From Devosia sp. YR412 (lineage in GTDB: Bacteria > Pseudomonadota > Alphaproteobacteria > Rhizobiales > Devosiaceae), in contig NZ_FOFL01000001.1 of assembly GCF_900110945.1 (NCBI RefSeq), positions 806,001 to 870,000 on the forward strand: 64,000 bases of DNA, written 5' to 3'. Every line of letters starts with the position of its first letter. Within the stretch, counting starts at the first letter, position 1. The position numbers were made by a program, and so were the translations under genes. Under the pieces are notes generated by a model. The model was given only the letters and a program-made list of their open reading frames with translations. It made no database searches and was not told where the DNA came from. Shown here piece by piece: positions 43,231-52,101 of the stretch.

Positions 43231-46200
43231 GAAATTCCCCCTGCGTCGCATGGCCGACGCCCAGCACCGGGCTGACCTGCGCCACCGTGAACACGAAGCT
43301 TGCGGGCGGCGCCCCGAAGTCCGCCAGCTGCTCGGCCGCCGTGTAAGTCGCCGCGCTCGTCTCCGGCGACAGCACCCGCACCGGCGTCACCCCATTGAAA
43401 ATCTTTAAGCGATATAGCTCTGGCAGATGATCCAGCGGGCTTTCCGCCACGCCCCAACCATCGCCATCGGCCCGGCTGCAGCGCAGCCAGCTCAAAGCTA
43501 TATCGCCCCCATTCCGCACCGCCCGCAGATGCACCGGCGGCAGCGGCAGGGCCGGCCCCGCATCAGTCGCCACGCTGAGGCTCGTGCCCTCCACATCACG
43601 CGCCCCGGCATAGAGGCGAAAATCCCGCGTCTCGCCCAGCCATTGCGCCTGCAGTGGCAGGCTCGCCACCCGCCCGTCGAGCAGCATCACCCGCCGCCCT
43701 ACGGAGGCCACGCCCATGGCCGGTCCCGTCCCCTGCAGCCCGCGCAGCAGGTGGCTCAGCCGATAGCGCCCCGGCGAGACCAGCGCAGCCTCGGCAAAGC
43801 CCAGGACCTCCCAGTCGCCAGCATCGGTCTCCAGCGCCAATCGATTGCTGCCGCCCAGCACCGCCAGCGCTTCGCCCGACGCCAGATGCCCGGCCAACAT
43901 CTCGGCCTCAAGCACATTGCCCAGGTCCCAAACACCCAGCGGCCCCATCCCGACCGGCGCCGCCAGGCTGCCCAGCGGCCCCCGCCGCGTCAGCTCGGCG
44001 ACCGACGCCCCCGTCGCGTCATCCACCACCTGCACTGATCCCGGCCACGGCTGCGCATAGGCGCCGACCACCAGTCGCGATTGACCAAAATCCTCCGGCA
44101 GCGGCGGCAGATGCGCTACGGCGACCAGCGGCAACGCCCGCACCGCGACGCCACTGCCGCCCGCCACCGGGCGATCCACCTCCGTCACCTGCGCCACATC
44201 AGCCGGCAGTGTCTGCGCCGTAACCCGCCGCGCCAACCCATCCCGGATTTCGGCGATCTCAAACGGCCCCTCGGCCAGACCGGCAATCTCGATCACATCC
44301 CCCGGCTCCAGCGCCAATGCGCCCGGTGGCAGCGCCAGGTTCAACACCTCGCGCCGCGCCGAGCGCTGATCCAACATGCGCTCCGCCGCGCGCCGGGCAT
44401 TGGAAGCATCCAGCGTCAGTGCCGTGCTCTCGCCCGCCAGCAGACCATCCGCCCGTACCAGCGCCGTCACCGTACCGGTCAGATAGTCCCGCTCGCGATC
44501 GAGATAGCTCAGCGCCAGCCGCCCCGGCGCCTCGGCCGGATCGCCGCGCTTACGCGCCAGCACCGGCTCCTCGCCCGCCACCAGCGCTTCGGCCTCCAAC
44601 GTCAGCGCCGCCACCCGCCGCGCCACACCCAGATGCAGCCCGTCCACCCGATTGCGCAGGCCAAGACCCGTCGCCGCCAGCAGCGGTTCCAGCGCCTCGC
44701 GCGCCGTGCCGGCACTGCCCAGCACATAGCCGCCAACAAACGGCGTCGCCGGTTCCGCCGTCAGCGCCACATCATGGTCGGCCGCCACCGCAACCGCCAG
44801 TTCATCGCTGGCCATGCCGCCGAGCCGCCCGGTCAGCCAATGCCCGTTGCGATGATTGGGGCCATCGGCCCAGACCTCGCTCAGCGCCGGAAAGGCCGGA
44901 TAGGGCCGCGCGTCCCAGGTCCAGTGATAGATCCGGCTCACATCCACCATGCCCGGGGGATTATTGGCCGGGTCACGCCAGAAACTCTGGTACGCCCGCA
45001 GCACCTGCCGCTGGATCAGCGGGTCGGGCAGCTCGCTGGAAAAATGCGGCCGCCCGCTTTCGGCGCTTTTCGGATCGCCAAAAATATTAGGCTGGTTGGC
45101 CCCCTTGTCGACCGCGCCGCAGCCGAGTTCCGAAAACCAGATTGGCTTCGACCCCGGCACCCAGGCCGTGGCACCGGCATTGCGCACCCCACCGGGCCGG
45201 TCATGATGCGCCTGGCTCCACCAGTTGCGGATATCCTTGAACCGCCACACCCAGGGCTCACTATAAGCTCCGTCGTTGATCGGCGTCCGCAGCTGCGCCG
45301 CCCGATCGGCAGCACTGGCATAATACCAGTCAAACCCCTCGCCCCCGGCAATATTGCCCTTGAGGTAATCCAGGTCATATCCCGAAGCCGACAGCGCGGC
45401 ATCGTCATGCCCCTGCCCATCGCGCCAATCGGCCAGCGGCATGTAATTGTCGATCCCGACGGCGTCGATATTGGGCGACGCCCACAGTGGATCGAGGTGG
45501 AAGAACTTCTCCCCCGCCGACTGGCAGCCTGAATACTCACTCCAATCCGCCGCGTAGGTCAGCCTGGTCGCCGCGCCCACCACAGCTCGCACATCTGCCG
45601 CCAGGTTCACCAGCGCCGACACAAACGGAAAACTATTGCCGGCGCCGCGCACCGTGCTCAGCCCGACCATTTCCGAGCCGATCACCAGCGTATTGACCCC
45701 GCCCGCCGTTACCGCCAACGCCGCATAATGCAGCACCATCTGGCGATAGAAGGGCACAAAGCTCGCCACCTGCGCCGCAGCCGCCGCCGTCTTGTCGGGC
45801 GAGCCAGCCAATCCCGGCGCTGGATGGCAGGTGATCCGTCCTCGCCACGGATAGGCCGCCTGCTGCGCCCCGCCATGCGGATCGGGCAGGCCATTGCCCG
45901 CCGGCACATCCATCATCAGCAGCGGATAAAGCGTGACGCTCAATCCGCGCGCCTTGAGATCGGCAATCGCCGCCAAAACCGAGGCATCGCTCGGCGTGCC
46001 GCCATAGGCCGCACCGCCACCGATATAGGAGACTACCGGCACCTCGCCGCGCCCCAGCCCCATCACCCGCCAGTCGACATCAAGCACATCGCGTGATGCC
46101 GCCTCCACCCGCGGCCCGATCTGGCACGACCCGCAGCGCAGGTCATTGCCGAACCAGCTCACCACCAGCGCCACATGTTCGAGATTGGGGCAAAGCGCCG

Positions 46201-47134
46201 CCAACTCGTCCATCGACAGCGTCCAGTCGCTGACCGTCGCCGAGACATGGGTATTCTCGCCCAGCGTCTGCCCCGGTCCGGCCAGCCGCACGCGCGGGGT
46301 CGGATCATAACCAAATTCCGTCGCCCCGGGGATCACCGTCACCGCGCGGATATTGGGCTCCAGATCCCCCACCACGCGGCAGAGTTCGACGCTCAGATGC
46401 GGAATGCGATTGCCAAATCGGTTGAGCGGCAACTGCTCGACCACCAGATAACACAGCCCCCGATAGGCCGGCGCAAAGCCCTGCGTCGCCTCGATCAGCC
46501 CGTCCGGCAATTGGTCCTCAGTGCCGCGATAAAACCGCAGCGTCAGCCCCTCGGTATCGAGCAATTGCCCGTCGGCCCGGATGCGCCCGAAATGGCTGAC
46601 CGTGCCCTCGCAGAACGCCACGGCAAAGCTCGCGCCTACCACCTCTTCCTGCGGCCCCGACATGCCCTTGGCGCCGGCATTTTCTGCTGTCAGCAGCTCC
46701 AGCTCGTCACACCAGGCAGCAGCGAATTGCGGCCCGCGAAACCGGTCCGGATCGGAGGCCGACATCACCATGGCCTCGACGCCATTGGGCCAGATCAGCC
46801 GCTGCCCCTTGAGCACCGGCCGTTCTTCATCGGGATGCACATTCAGGATGCCGCTCTCGCCGCGCACCATGATGGCAATAGCCTCGGTCATCGTCTCCCC
46901 GACCAGGGCAATCGGGCCGATCTTCTGTTTCGCCAGCTTGCGCACCCATTCGGCACCGGCGCGCGTCTTGCCGGATCCGCGGCCGCCCAGCAGCAGCCAT
47001 GTGGTCCAGTCCCCCTCGGGCGGCTGCTGCTTGTCGAGCGCCCAGATGTCCCAGTTGCAGTAAAAAGTCTCCAGTTCCTCTGCCGTCTTGGTCTTGGGGT
47101 CGCCAAAGTTCCTAACGGCTGTTGAACTGTCCAA
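43223..47134 (-). CDS. GTA large terminase N-terminus fused to tail/host-specificity protein
   Basis: One open frame of 1303 residues made of two unrelated proteins. Residues 1 to about 145 are the start of a GTA/phage large terminase: Walker A LLLGGRGSGKTRAG (about 47-60), GETMTEAIAIMVRGESGIL, and Walker B FAAAWCDEL. The nuclease half is missing. From about 165 (GASFAVAFCEG, RFYRGTEDQLPDGLIEA, GNRIPHLSVEL) it is the gp15-type megatron of RcGTA, lacking its first 100 or so residues. The GTA TIM-barrel-like domain follows (about 370-760, with IGSEMVGLSTVRG and WASPNIDAVGIDNYMPLADW), then tail domains. The junction is near 46655-46700. The start is TTG 47134 behind AAGGTGACC, overlapping the small terminase gene by 23 bases. 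Confidence 0.85.
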   Translation of the reverse strand: MDSSTAVRNFGDPKTKTAEELETFYCNWDIWALDKQQPPEGDWTTWLLLGGRGSGKTRAGAEWVRKLAKQKIGPIALVGETMTEAIAIMVRGESGILNVHPDEERPVLKGQRLIWPNGVEAMVMSASDPDRFRGPQFAAAWCDELELLTAENAGAKGMSGPQEEVVGASFAVAFCEGTVSHFGRIRADGQLLDTEGLTLRFYRGTEDQLPDGLIEATQGFAPAYRGLCYLVVEQLPLNRFGNRIPHLSVELCRVVGDLEPNIRAVTVIPGATEFGYDPTPRVRLAGPGQTLGENTHVSATVSDWTLSMDELAALCPNLEHVALVVSWFGNDLRCGSCQIGPRVEAASRDVLDVDWRVMGLGRGEVPVVSYIGGGAAYGGTPSDASVLAAIADLKARGLSVTLYPLLMMDVPAGNGLPDPHGGAQQAAYPWRGRITCHPAPGLAGSPDKTAAAAAQVASFVPFYRQMVLHYAALAVTAGGVNTLVIGSEMVGLSTVRGAGNSFPFVSALVNLAADVRAVVGAATRLTYAADWSEYSGCQSAGEKFFHLDPLWASPNIDAVGIDNYMPLADWRDGQGHDDAALSASGYDLDYLKGNIAGGEGFDWYYASAADRAAQLRTPINDGAYSEPWVWRFKDIRNWWSQAHHDRPGGVRNAGATAWVPGSKPIWFSELGCGAVDKGANQPNIFGDPKSAESGRPHFSSELPDPLIQRQVLRAYQSFWRDPANNPPGMVDVSRIYHWTWDARPYPAFPALSEVWADGPNHRNGHWLTGRLGGMASDELAVAVAADHDVALTAEPATPFVGGYVLGSAGTAREALEPLLAATGLGLRNRVDGLHLGVARRVAALTLEAEALVAGEEPVLARKRGDPAEAPGRLALSYLDRERDYLTGTVTALVRADGLLAGESTALTLDASNARRAAERMLDQRSARREVLNLALPPGALALEPGDVIEIAGLAEGPFEIAEIRDGLARRVTAQTLPADVAQVTEVDRPVAGGSGVAVRALPLVAVAHLPPLPEDFGQSRLVVGAYAQPWPGSVQVVDDATGASVAELTRRGPLGSLAAPVGMGPLGVWDLGNVLEAEMLAGHLASGEALAVLGGSNRLALETDAGDWEVLGFAEAALVSPGRYRLSHLLRGLQGTGPAMGVASVGRRVMLLDGRVASLPLQAQWLGETRDFRLYAGARDVEGTSLSVATDAGPALPLPPVHLRAVRNGGDIALSWLRCSRADGDGWGVAESPLDHLPELYRLKIFNGVTPVRVLSPETSAATYTAAEQLADFGAPPASFVFTVAQVSPVLGVGHATQGEFHG

Positions 47135-47522
47135 TTCGCTTGGTCACCTTGTTGCGCAGGTCATCGATATTCAGCTTGCTGGCCGGCTCGGCATTGCGCT
47201 GCGCTGCGCCAAGCGCGATCAGCGTATCCAGCGTCTTGACGTGCATGCCGAGCACACGCGCCTGCTTGTCGAAGGGTTCGTCTTTCGCCATTTCCAACCG
47301 CCTGACCTGCTTGTCCAAAACCTTGAGCATGCGCGCCACCAGATCGTCCTGCCGAACGACGCGGGCCCTTGCGCTCAACCAGCCCTCCACCTCCCGGCGA
47401 TAGCGCAGCTGAGCCAGGGTGATGCCATAGCGCTTGCAGATCACCGCCGGCAGGAAGACGCGCCCTTCATATTCGCCGCGAATGAGATCCCAGCGGATCG
47501 CCAATACCACGCCGTCATCCAT
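47112..47522 (-). CDS. GTA small terminase-like protein (gp1 type)
   Basis: A 136-residue protein. The N-terminal part IRWDLIRGEYEGRVFLPAVI with RYGITLAQLRYRREVEGWL forms a helix-turn-helix-like unit. The middle is a long helical stretch rich in charged residues (RMLKVLDKQVRRLEMAKDEP), and the end (ALGAAQRNAE, NIDDLRNKVTKRIGQFNS) is helical. This layout and its place directly before the large terminase fit TerS of gene transfer agents, which picks DNA for packaging. It overlaps the next gene by 23 bases, the arrangement seen in intact clusters. With the large terminase truncated, packaging is not expected. Confidence 0.72.
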   Translation of the reverse strand: MDDGVVLAIRWDLIRGEYEGRVFLPAVICKRYGITLAQLRYRREVEGWLSARARVVRQDDLVARMLKVLDKQVRRLEMAKDEPFDKQARVLGMHVKTLDTLIALGAAQRNAEPASKLNIDDLRNKVTKRIGQFNSR

Positions 47523-47618
47523 GCCAATGACTCACTTGTGAATCGCCCCGCCGCTCGCGCCGGGAACCCGATGACTCCGTCCCGGATTCACCCTCGCGTC
47601 ATCCAACGGGAGCCCCCG

Positions 47619-47864
47619 ATGTCCGCCGTGATCCGCCATATCCATTACAACCCGGCCAGCCAGACCCTGACGATCTGGTTCGGTCCCGAAGGCCGCCGTT
47701 ATCGCTATTTCAACGTGCCCGAAACCCTCTACGAGGCTTTCCGCAGCGCTGAGTCTCGCGGCCGCTTCTTCAACCAGTCGATCCGAGGCCGTTTCGATTG
47801 CCAGCTCGCAGGCCCGTCCGAACAGGCCAACCAGCGCTGGCAGGGCCTGCGCTCGGCGTCCTGA
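47619..47864 (+). CDS. KTSC-domain protein
   Basis: An 81-residue protein matching the KTSC domain throughout: IRHIHYNPASQTLTIWFGPE, RRYRYFNVPETLYEAFRSAE, SRGRFFNQSIRGRF. The domain is small, beta-rich and often found beside phage or lysyl-tRNA synthetase genes; its role is not known. ATG 47619 has GGGAG upstream. It is divergent from the GTA small terminase, with a gap of 96 bases. The stretch 47865-48078 after it is AT-richer than its surroundings and shows no gene. Confidence 0.82.
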   Translation: MSAVIRHIHYNPASQTLTIWFGPEGRRYRYFNVPETLYEAFRSAESRGRFFNQSIRGRFDCQLAGPSEQANQRWQGLRSAS

Positions 47865-48078
47865 CCCACTTTTCCGACCATGCCTGAACTATAGCAGGCC
47901 AGCGTCACGCGGGGATAAACGGGATTGATTTTTTTGCAGAAAACTGGACTGCGCGACTTTCAGCAGCAAAAATACACGCAATAACTTCCGCGCAACATGC
48001 TGATTGCGAACAATAAACAGCAGCACCTTCAAGCAAAATCAACGCATTTGCTTTATCGTCGATGCTGGAGGACTTCAC

Positions 48079-48378
48079 ATGGCTCGGGATATCGCGCGTT
48101 ACCTACGCATCCAGGAATCACGCCCGACTGGCGGCACCATGGATTGGCGCACCCTGCCCAATTGCGAAAAGGTCCCGGTCTGGCAGGCCGGCACCGCTCA
48201 ACGGGCCGATGAAGACCAGAGCCAGCCCACCACGCTGCATATCTTCCACATCCCCCACATTCCCAATCTCGCCCGCGGCCACCGCGTGCTCTATCTCGGC
48301 CAGAGTTTTCAGGTCGCCGAAGTCTCGAGCACCTCGCAATTGCTGGGACTGGAACTGCGCTGCAAGGCCGAAATCTAG
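48079..48378 (+). CDS. Small protein resembling a phage head-tail joining protein
   Basis: A 99-residue protein with a strong GGAGGACTTCAC before ATG. Its order of elements follows head-tail joining (adaptor/stopper) proteins: RYLRIQES, then MDWRTLPNCEKVPVWQAG, then TTLHIFHIPHIPNLARGHRV and GQSFQVAEVSS, ending in LGLELRCKAEI. The resemblance is by pattern only. It lies about 560 bases beyond the GTA remnant, on the other strand, so it may be a displaced relic or an unrelated small protein. Confidence 0.55.
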   Translation: MARDIARYLRIQESRPTGGTMDWRTLPNCEKVPVWQAGTAQRADEDQSQPTTLHIFHIPHIPNLARGHRVLYLGQSFQVAEVSSTSQLLGLELRCKAEI

Positions 48379-48411
48379 CCCAAGGCCCGCTCCAGCCGGC
48401 GACGTCACATT

Positions 48412-48723
48412 CTAGAAATCCTGCATGCCATACTCCCGAAGCCGCGTGAGCACGGCCTCCCAGGCCTGCCTGTCATCCCAGAACCGCTCGACCAGACAAG
48501 ATGTCGGCCGCTCGGAATGATCGTGCTGATGCGCGCAATGAGCGATTTCGACATGCCAGGGGTCCAGCGACAGCTCAACCCGCAGGATCACCACCCTTAT
48601 GCCCTTCGGGCCAATCTGCAGATTCCCGCCGAAACGCGACTCTTCCGGAAACGCCCAATGACCGTCCTCGTCATAGTCCTGGGTATACTCATCATAGAGC
48701 TCATTCCAAGCCTCATTCGCCAC
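48412..48723 (-). CDS. Hypothetical acidic protein
   Basis: A 103-residue protein from GTG 48723 (VANEAWNELYDEYTQDYDED) to EYGMQDF. It is acidic at the start, then has strands (NLQIGPKGIRVVILRVELSL, PWHVEIAHCAHQHDHSE) and a final helix. No family is recognised. The frame is open further upstream to 49098, but that part crosses the next gene's antisense and is not protein-like. It converges with the 48079 gene. Confidence 0.6.
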   Translation of the reverse strand: MANEAWNELYDEYTQDYDEDGHWAFPEESRFGGNLQIGPKGIRVVILRVELSLDPWHVEIAHCAHQHDHSERPTSCLVERFWDDRQAWEAVLTRLREYGMQDF

Positions 48724-48865
48724 GCCACACCCTCGGCCCACTGATCCTGCCCAAGCAATGGCCGAGTGTGCCGAGATTGTCTGTTCCGCGTGATACAGGG
48801 GGCATGTCTTGACGAAGCCGCAGTGCCGCTGGCTTACGCCCCAGGCTGCCGAGCGGTCGCTGACT

Positions 48866-49120
48866 CTAGACCCGCGACGCGCGCCAGCCGGCGGCCCGGG
48901 CCTCGGCTTCAGAACAGAACCAGCGCTCGCCATGCGAGGCGCTGATACGGGTCTCGTTGTAATATTTCTGGCCCGGCACATGGTAGATGCGCTCGCCCCG
49001 AGTGCTGACATTGCCCTTGATGTTGCAGGCACCAGACTCCTGCGCCGAGGGCGCGGCAGAGCCCATTGCCAACACACCGAAAGAGACAATTGCCGCAAAG
49101 ACGAATGCTGGTCCGGTCAT
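48866..49120 (-). CDS. Small secreted protein with GERWFC motif
   Basis: An 84-residue protein: signal peptide MTGPAFVFAAIVSFGVLAMG to about residue 26, then a compact domain, CNIKGNVSTRGERIYHVPGQ, KYYNETRIS and GERWFCSEAEARAAGWR. This domain occurs alone or attached to secreted nucleases and other envelope proteins in Rhizobiales; two Cys probably pair. The function is unknown. GGAGGAATTTC before ATG is a strong start signal. It is probably periplasmic. Confidence 0.8.
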   Translation of the reverse strand: MTGPAFVFAAIVSFGVLAMGSAAPSAQESGACNIKGNVSTRGERIYHVPGQKYYNETRISASHGERWFCSEAEARAAGWRASRV

Positions 49121-49283
49121 GAAATTCCTCCAGCCGCCACAACACCATGTGCTGTCTGGCGCGGCAAGTGTTCGGGAAGGAACGTGGGCCGCATGGTTAC
49201 TCAGGAAGGGCCGGGCGTTGCGCGATTTGGAACAATTCGTACGGCGCCGCCAACCGGCCGATTGCACTGCGTCCGGCCCCTCC

Positions 49284-49751
49284 TCAAGCCAACTGCTTGG
49301 TAAACGTCCCCATCGCCTCCAGAAACCGGGCAATCGCTTCCAGATCCTCTTCCGAAAACGCCTCAGTCACCTCCCGATAGCTCTGCTCAATTTGCCGATA
49401 ACGCTGGAGCGGTTCGGCGGCGGTTTCGAGGTTGAGCTCGATGAGGAGGCTCCGGCGGTCGTCCGGATTGGGCAGGCGCCGCGTGTAGCCGGCCGCCTCC
49501 AGCCGATCGAGCAGCGCTGTGCCCGAGCCCGAAGTGAGATTGAGCTGGGCGATGATCTGCTTCGGGCTGACCGGCGTGCCGACCCGGTGCAGATAGCCGA
49601 TGCAGGCAAAGTCGGTCGGATGCAGCCCCTGCGCCTTGGCCGCCTGCTCGCGGGCAGTGCTCACCGCCTCGATCAGTTCCTGCATGCCCCGCCCGACGCG
49701 CTTGAGCAGGACCTCGTGCTCCGAAGTTTGGCTTGACGTCTTCTGGGCCAT
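49284..49751 (-). CDS. MarR-family transcriptional regulator
   Basis: A 155-residue winged-helix repressor. The core is LHPTDFACIGYLHRVGTPVS, PKQIIAQLNLTSGSGTALLD as recognition helix, RLEAAGYTRRLPNPDDRRSL as wing, then a helical dimerisation tail. It is divergent from a HlyD/DUF2955 efflux operon and probably represses it, releasing DNA when it binds a small aromatic or drug-like ligand. ATG 49751 is preferred over a TTG one codon upstream. Candidate operator at 49759-49771. Confidence 0.92.
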   Translation of the reverse strand: MAQKTSSQTSEHEVLLKRVGRGMQELIEAVSTAREQAAKAQGLHPTDFACIGYLHRVGTPVSPKQIIAQLNLTSGSGTALLDRLEAAGYTRRLPNPDDRRSLLIELNLETAAEPLQRYRQIEQSYREVTEAFSEEDLEAIARFLEAMGTFTKQLA

Positions 49752-49758
49752 CAATTAT

Positions 49759-49771
49759 CTCGATGTTCAAG
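49759..49771. promoter_or_regulatory. Candidate MarR operator
   Basis: CTCGA-TGT-TCAAG, an imperfect palindrome in the 76-base divergent region between the regulator and the efflux genes. A related TCGAGTTAA lies at 49783-49791. The region is AT-rich (TTAT, TTAA) compared with its surroundings. Support is position plus weak symmetry only. Confidence 0.3.
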
Positions 49772-49827
49772 TTAATGCCTGGTCGAGTTAAACTGCCCGG
49801 CTGTTTGACGCAAGCGGGAGTCGCATC

Positions 49828-51042
49828 ATGGCGCAGACTAAGTCGGAAACCCTGTCGGAAACCACCCCGGTCACGCCGGCTGCTGGACTTTCAGAGGTCA
49901 GGCGCAGCGAAGGCGGCACGCTGGTGGTCGAAACCCTCGTCGCCGATCCCGCCACGACGCCACCCGAACCCGAGGTCAAGCGCAAGAGCGCCGCCGGCAA
50001 GATTGGCCTGTTCATCCTGCTGCTGCTGGTCCTCGGCCTCGCCTGGCATGTCGCTACCGACCAATTGGTGCCGTCCAGCTCCACCGGCTCGGTCACCGCG
50101 CTCACCGCCCTCGTGGCGCCGCGCGTCGCCGGCCAGGTGCAGCAGGTGCTGGTATCAGACAATCAATCCGTCAAGGCCGGCGATCCGCTGTTCACCCTCG
50201 ACCCCGCCCCCTTCGAGCTCACCCTGCGCCAGGCCCAGGCGCAGCTCGATACGGTGACCCAGACCGTCGGCGCCTCGGTGATTTCGCTGGCCTCCACCGA
50301 GGCCAAGGTCAATCAGGCCCAGGCCGCGCTCGATACCACCCGCGTCACCACCGAGCGCACCCAGAGCCTCTTCGCCCGCGGCCTCAGCGCCCAGTCGGCC
50401 GTCGATGCCGCCAATGCCCAGCTCGCCACGGCCGCCTCAAATCTTGAAGCCGCCCAGGCGGAGCTCGAAAGCGCCGTGCTGCGCGCCGGTGGCGCCGGCA
50501 CCAATCCGCAGGTCGAAACCGCCAAGGTGCAGCTCGAACAGGCCCAGCTCAACCGCTCCTTTGCCACGGTCACCGCACCGTCCGATGGCGTCGTCACCAA
50601 CCTCAAGCTGGCGCCCGGCCAGTATATCAATGCCGGCACCCCGGCTTTGACCTTCATCGAAGACCACAGCATGTGGGTGGTGGTCGATATGCGCGAGAAC
50701 CAGCTGGCCAATGTGCAGGTCGGCGACGAAGCGAACCTGGTCTTCGACGGCGTCCCCGGCCGCAGTTTCGACGCCCGCGTGCGCGGCATTGCCCTGGGCA
50801 TCGACCCCGGCCGCACCGCCGCCAATGGCCTGCCGCAGAACCAGGCGATGACCCGCTGGTTCGAGCCGGCCCGCACCATCCCGGTGCATCTCGAACTGGT
50901 CGATGCCAGCCAATGGCCGGCGAATGTGCGGGTCGGCTCCAAGGTCAGCGCCCTGGTGTTTGCGCAGGGCCGCGGCAATCCCGTGGCCTTCATCGCCAAT
51001 GGCCTGCAGACCGTCTCGTCCTACGTCTCGTTCCTCTACTGA
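49828..51042 (+). CDS. HlyD/EmrA-family membrane fusion protein
   Basis: A 404-residue periplasmic adaptor. One N-terminal helix (GLFILLLLVLGLAWHVATD, about 60-78) follows a 55-residue cytoplasmic part. The lipoyl half-motif is ALTALVAPRVAGQVQQVLV, then a long helical hairpin (about 140-230, rich in QAQAQL, AQAALDTT), then the second half APSDGVVTNLKLAPGQYINA. It is followed 3 bases later by a DUF2955 membrane protein; such AaeA/AaeB-like pairs export aromatic acids or similar compounds. Confidence 0.92.
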   Translation: MAQTKSETLSETTPVTPAAGLSEVRRSEGGTLVVETLVADPATTPPEPEVKRKSAAGKIGLFILLLLVLGLAWHVATDQLVPSSSTGSVTALTALVAPRVAGQVQQVLVSDNQSVKAGDPLFTLDPAPFELTLRQAQAQLDTVTQTVGASVISLASTEAKVNQAQAALDTTRVTTERTQSLFARGLSAQSAVDAANAQLATAASNLEAAQAELESAVLRAGGAGTNPQVETAKVQLEQAQLNRSFATVTAPSDGVVTNLKLAPGQYINAGTPALTFIEDHSMWVVVDMRENQLANVQVGDEANLVFDGVPGRSFDARVRGIALGIDPGRTAANGLPQNQAMTRWFEPARTIPVHLELVDASQWPANVRVGSKVSALVFAQGRGNPVAFIANGLQTVSSYVSFLY

Positions 51043-51045
51043 GCG

Positions 51046-52101
51046 ATGTATATCGCCCCGCGCCCGCTGCTCGACGATGACCCGCATTTTGCGCTGCGCG
51101 CTGCGCTGATGCCGCTGATCGGGCTGGTGCTGGCCATGCTGCTGCGCTCGCCGCTGCCGATGATCTATCCGACGCTGATGTTTTCCTTGCTCGCCACCAA
51201 TCGCAAGGCCTTCAACCCGAGCCGGGTGTTCGCCGCGCCAATCGTCTTCGGCGGCGCGCTGTGGATCATGTCGGGCATTTTCGTGACCCTGCAGGGCCTG
51301 CCGCTGGTCCTTGTCACCGTCATGGGCACGCTGTTCTTTCTGGCCTTCTACATGATCCAGCGCACCGGCACGGCCTTTGGCATGCTGATCATCGTCGCCG
51401 GCGTCTTGATGACCATCATGGGGCTGGGCAACTACGCCGCCATGGCCTATCTCCGCGCCGAAATGACCAAGGCGGCGATCTGCTCGGCCGTGGTCATTCC
51501 CGTGCTGTACATGCTGCTGCCGCCTCAGACCGCCGAGCTGCATGTCGACGAGGCAGGCCCCGCCTTCGGCTATGGCTGGGGCACCCGTGCCGCCATCCGC
51601 ACCGCGGTGCTGCTCGCCTATACCGTCTATCTTTATACTATCCTCGACTTCTCCAACATGATGCTGGCCGTCGCCGGCATGTTCGTGCTGGTGCATTCCA
51701 CCCGCCAGTCGATCTGGCGCGAGGCGGGGCAGCGCTCCTTTTCGGTGATCCTTGGCGGGTTGGCCGGTCTCGGCATTCTCGCCCTGCTGCAGGTCGTGGG
51801 CCATCTCTTCGTGCTGATGGCGCTGCTGTTCCTGGTGACGCTCTATTTCGCCAACAAGATGGTCACCGGCCGCCTGCCCGCCATGGCCTATCAGGATGCC
51901 GCTTCGGTGATGATCTCGCTGGTTGGCTCGGCGCTCGCCACCTCCGAGCCCGGCTTTGCCTTCATCCAGCGCGCCGCGCTGACTGTCGGCGGCACGCTCG
52001 TCGCCGCACTCGTGGTCTCCATCCTCGATACGCTGTTGGTCAAGGAACCCGATACGATCGCCGATGCCATCGCCGACCGCGCGGCGCTGGAAAACCTCTA
52101 G
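51046..52101 (+). CDS. DUF2955/FUSC-type inner-membrane efflux protein
   Basis: A 351-residue protein with about ten hydrophobic helices in two clusters (about 18-135 and 180-285). It has DDDPHFALRAALMPLIGLVL at the start and VLVHSTRQSIWREAGQRSFS in the second half, the region that recalls the FUSC cytoplasmic turn. It should form the pump partner of the preceding fusion protein. The start has no clear ribosome binding site but lies 3 bases after the previous stop, so coupling is likely. It is probably controlled by the divergent MarR. Confidence 0.83.
   Translation: MYIAPRPLLDDDPHFALRAALMPLIGLVLAMLLRSPLPMIYPTLMFSLLATNRKAFNPSRVFAAPIVFGGALWIMSGIFVTLQGLPLVLVTVMGTLFFLAFYMIQRTGTAFGMLIIVAGVLMTIMGLGNYAAMAYLRAEMTKAAICSAVVIPVLYMLLPPQTAELHVDEAGPAFGYGWGTRAAIRTAVLLAYTVYLYTILDFSNMMLAVAGMFVLVHSTRQSIWREAGQRSFSVILGGLAGLGILALLQVVGHLFVLMALLFLVTLYFANKMVTGRLPAMAYQDAASVMISLVGSALATSEPGFAFIQRAALTVGGTLVAALVVSILDTLLVKEPDTIADAIADRAALENL

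Noticed and set aside
41727..48378. An intact prophage
   Set aside because: No integrase, repressor, capsid, portal or attachment-site repeats were seen. The genes present match the ends of an RcGTA-type cluster only.
48501..49303. Plus-strand frames across the small secreted and hypothetical proteins
   Set aside because: They are antisense to frames with a signal peptide, a conserved motif and a strong ribosome binding site.
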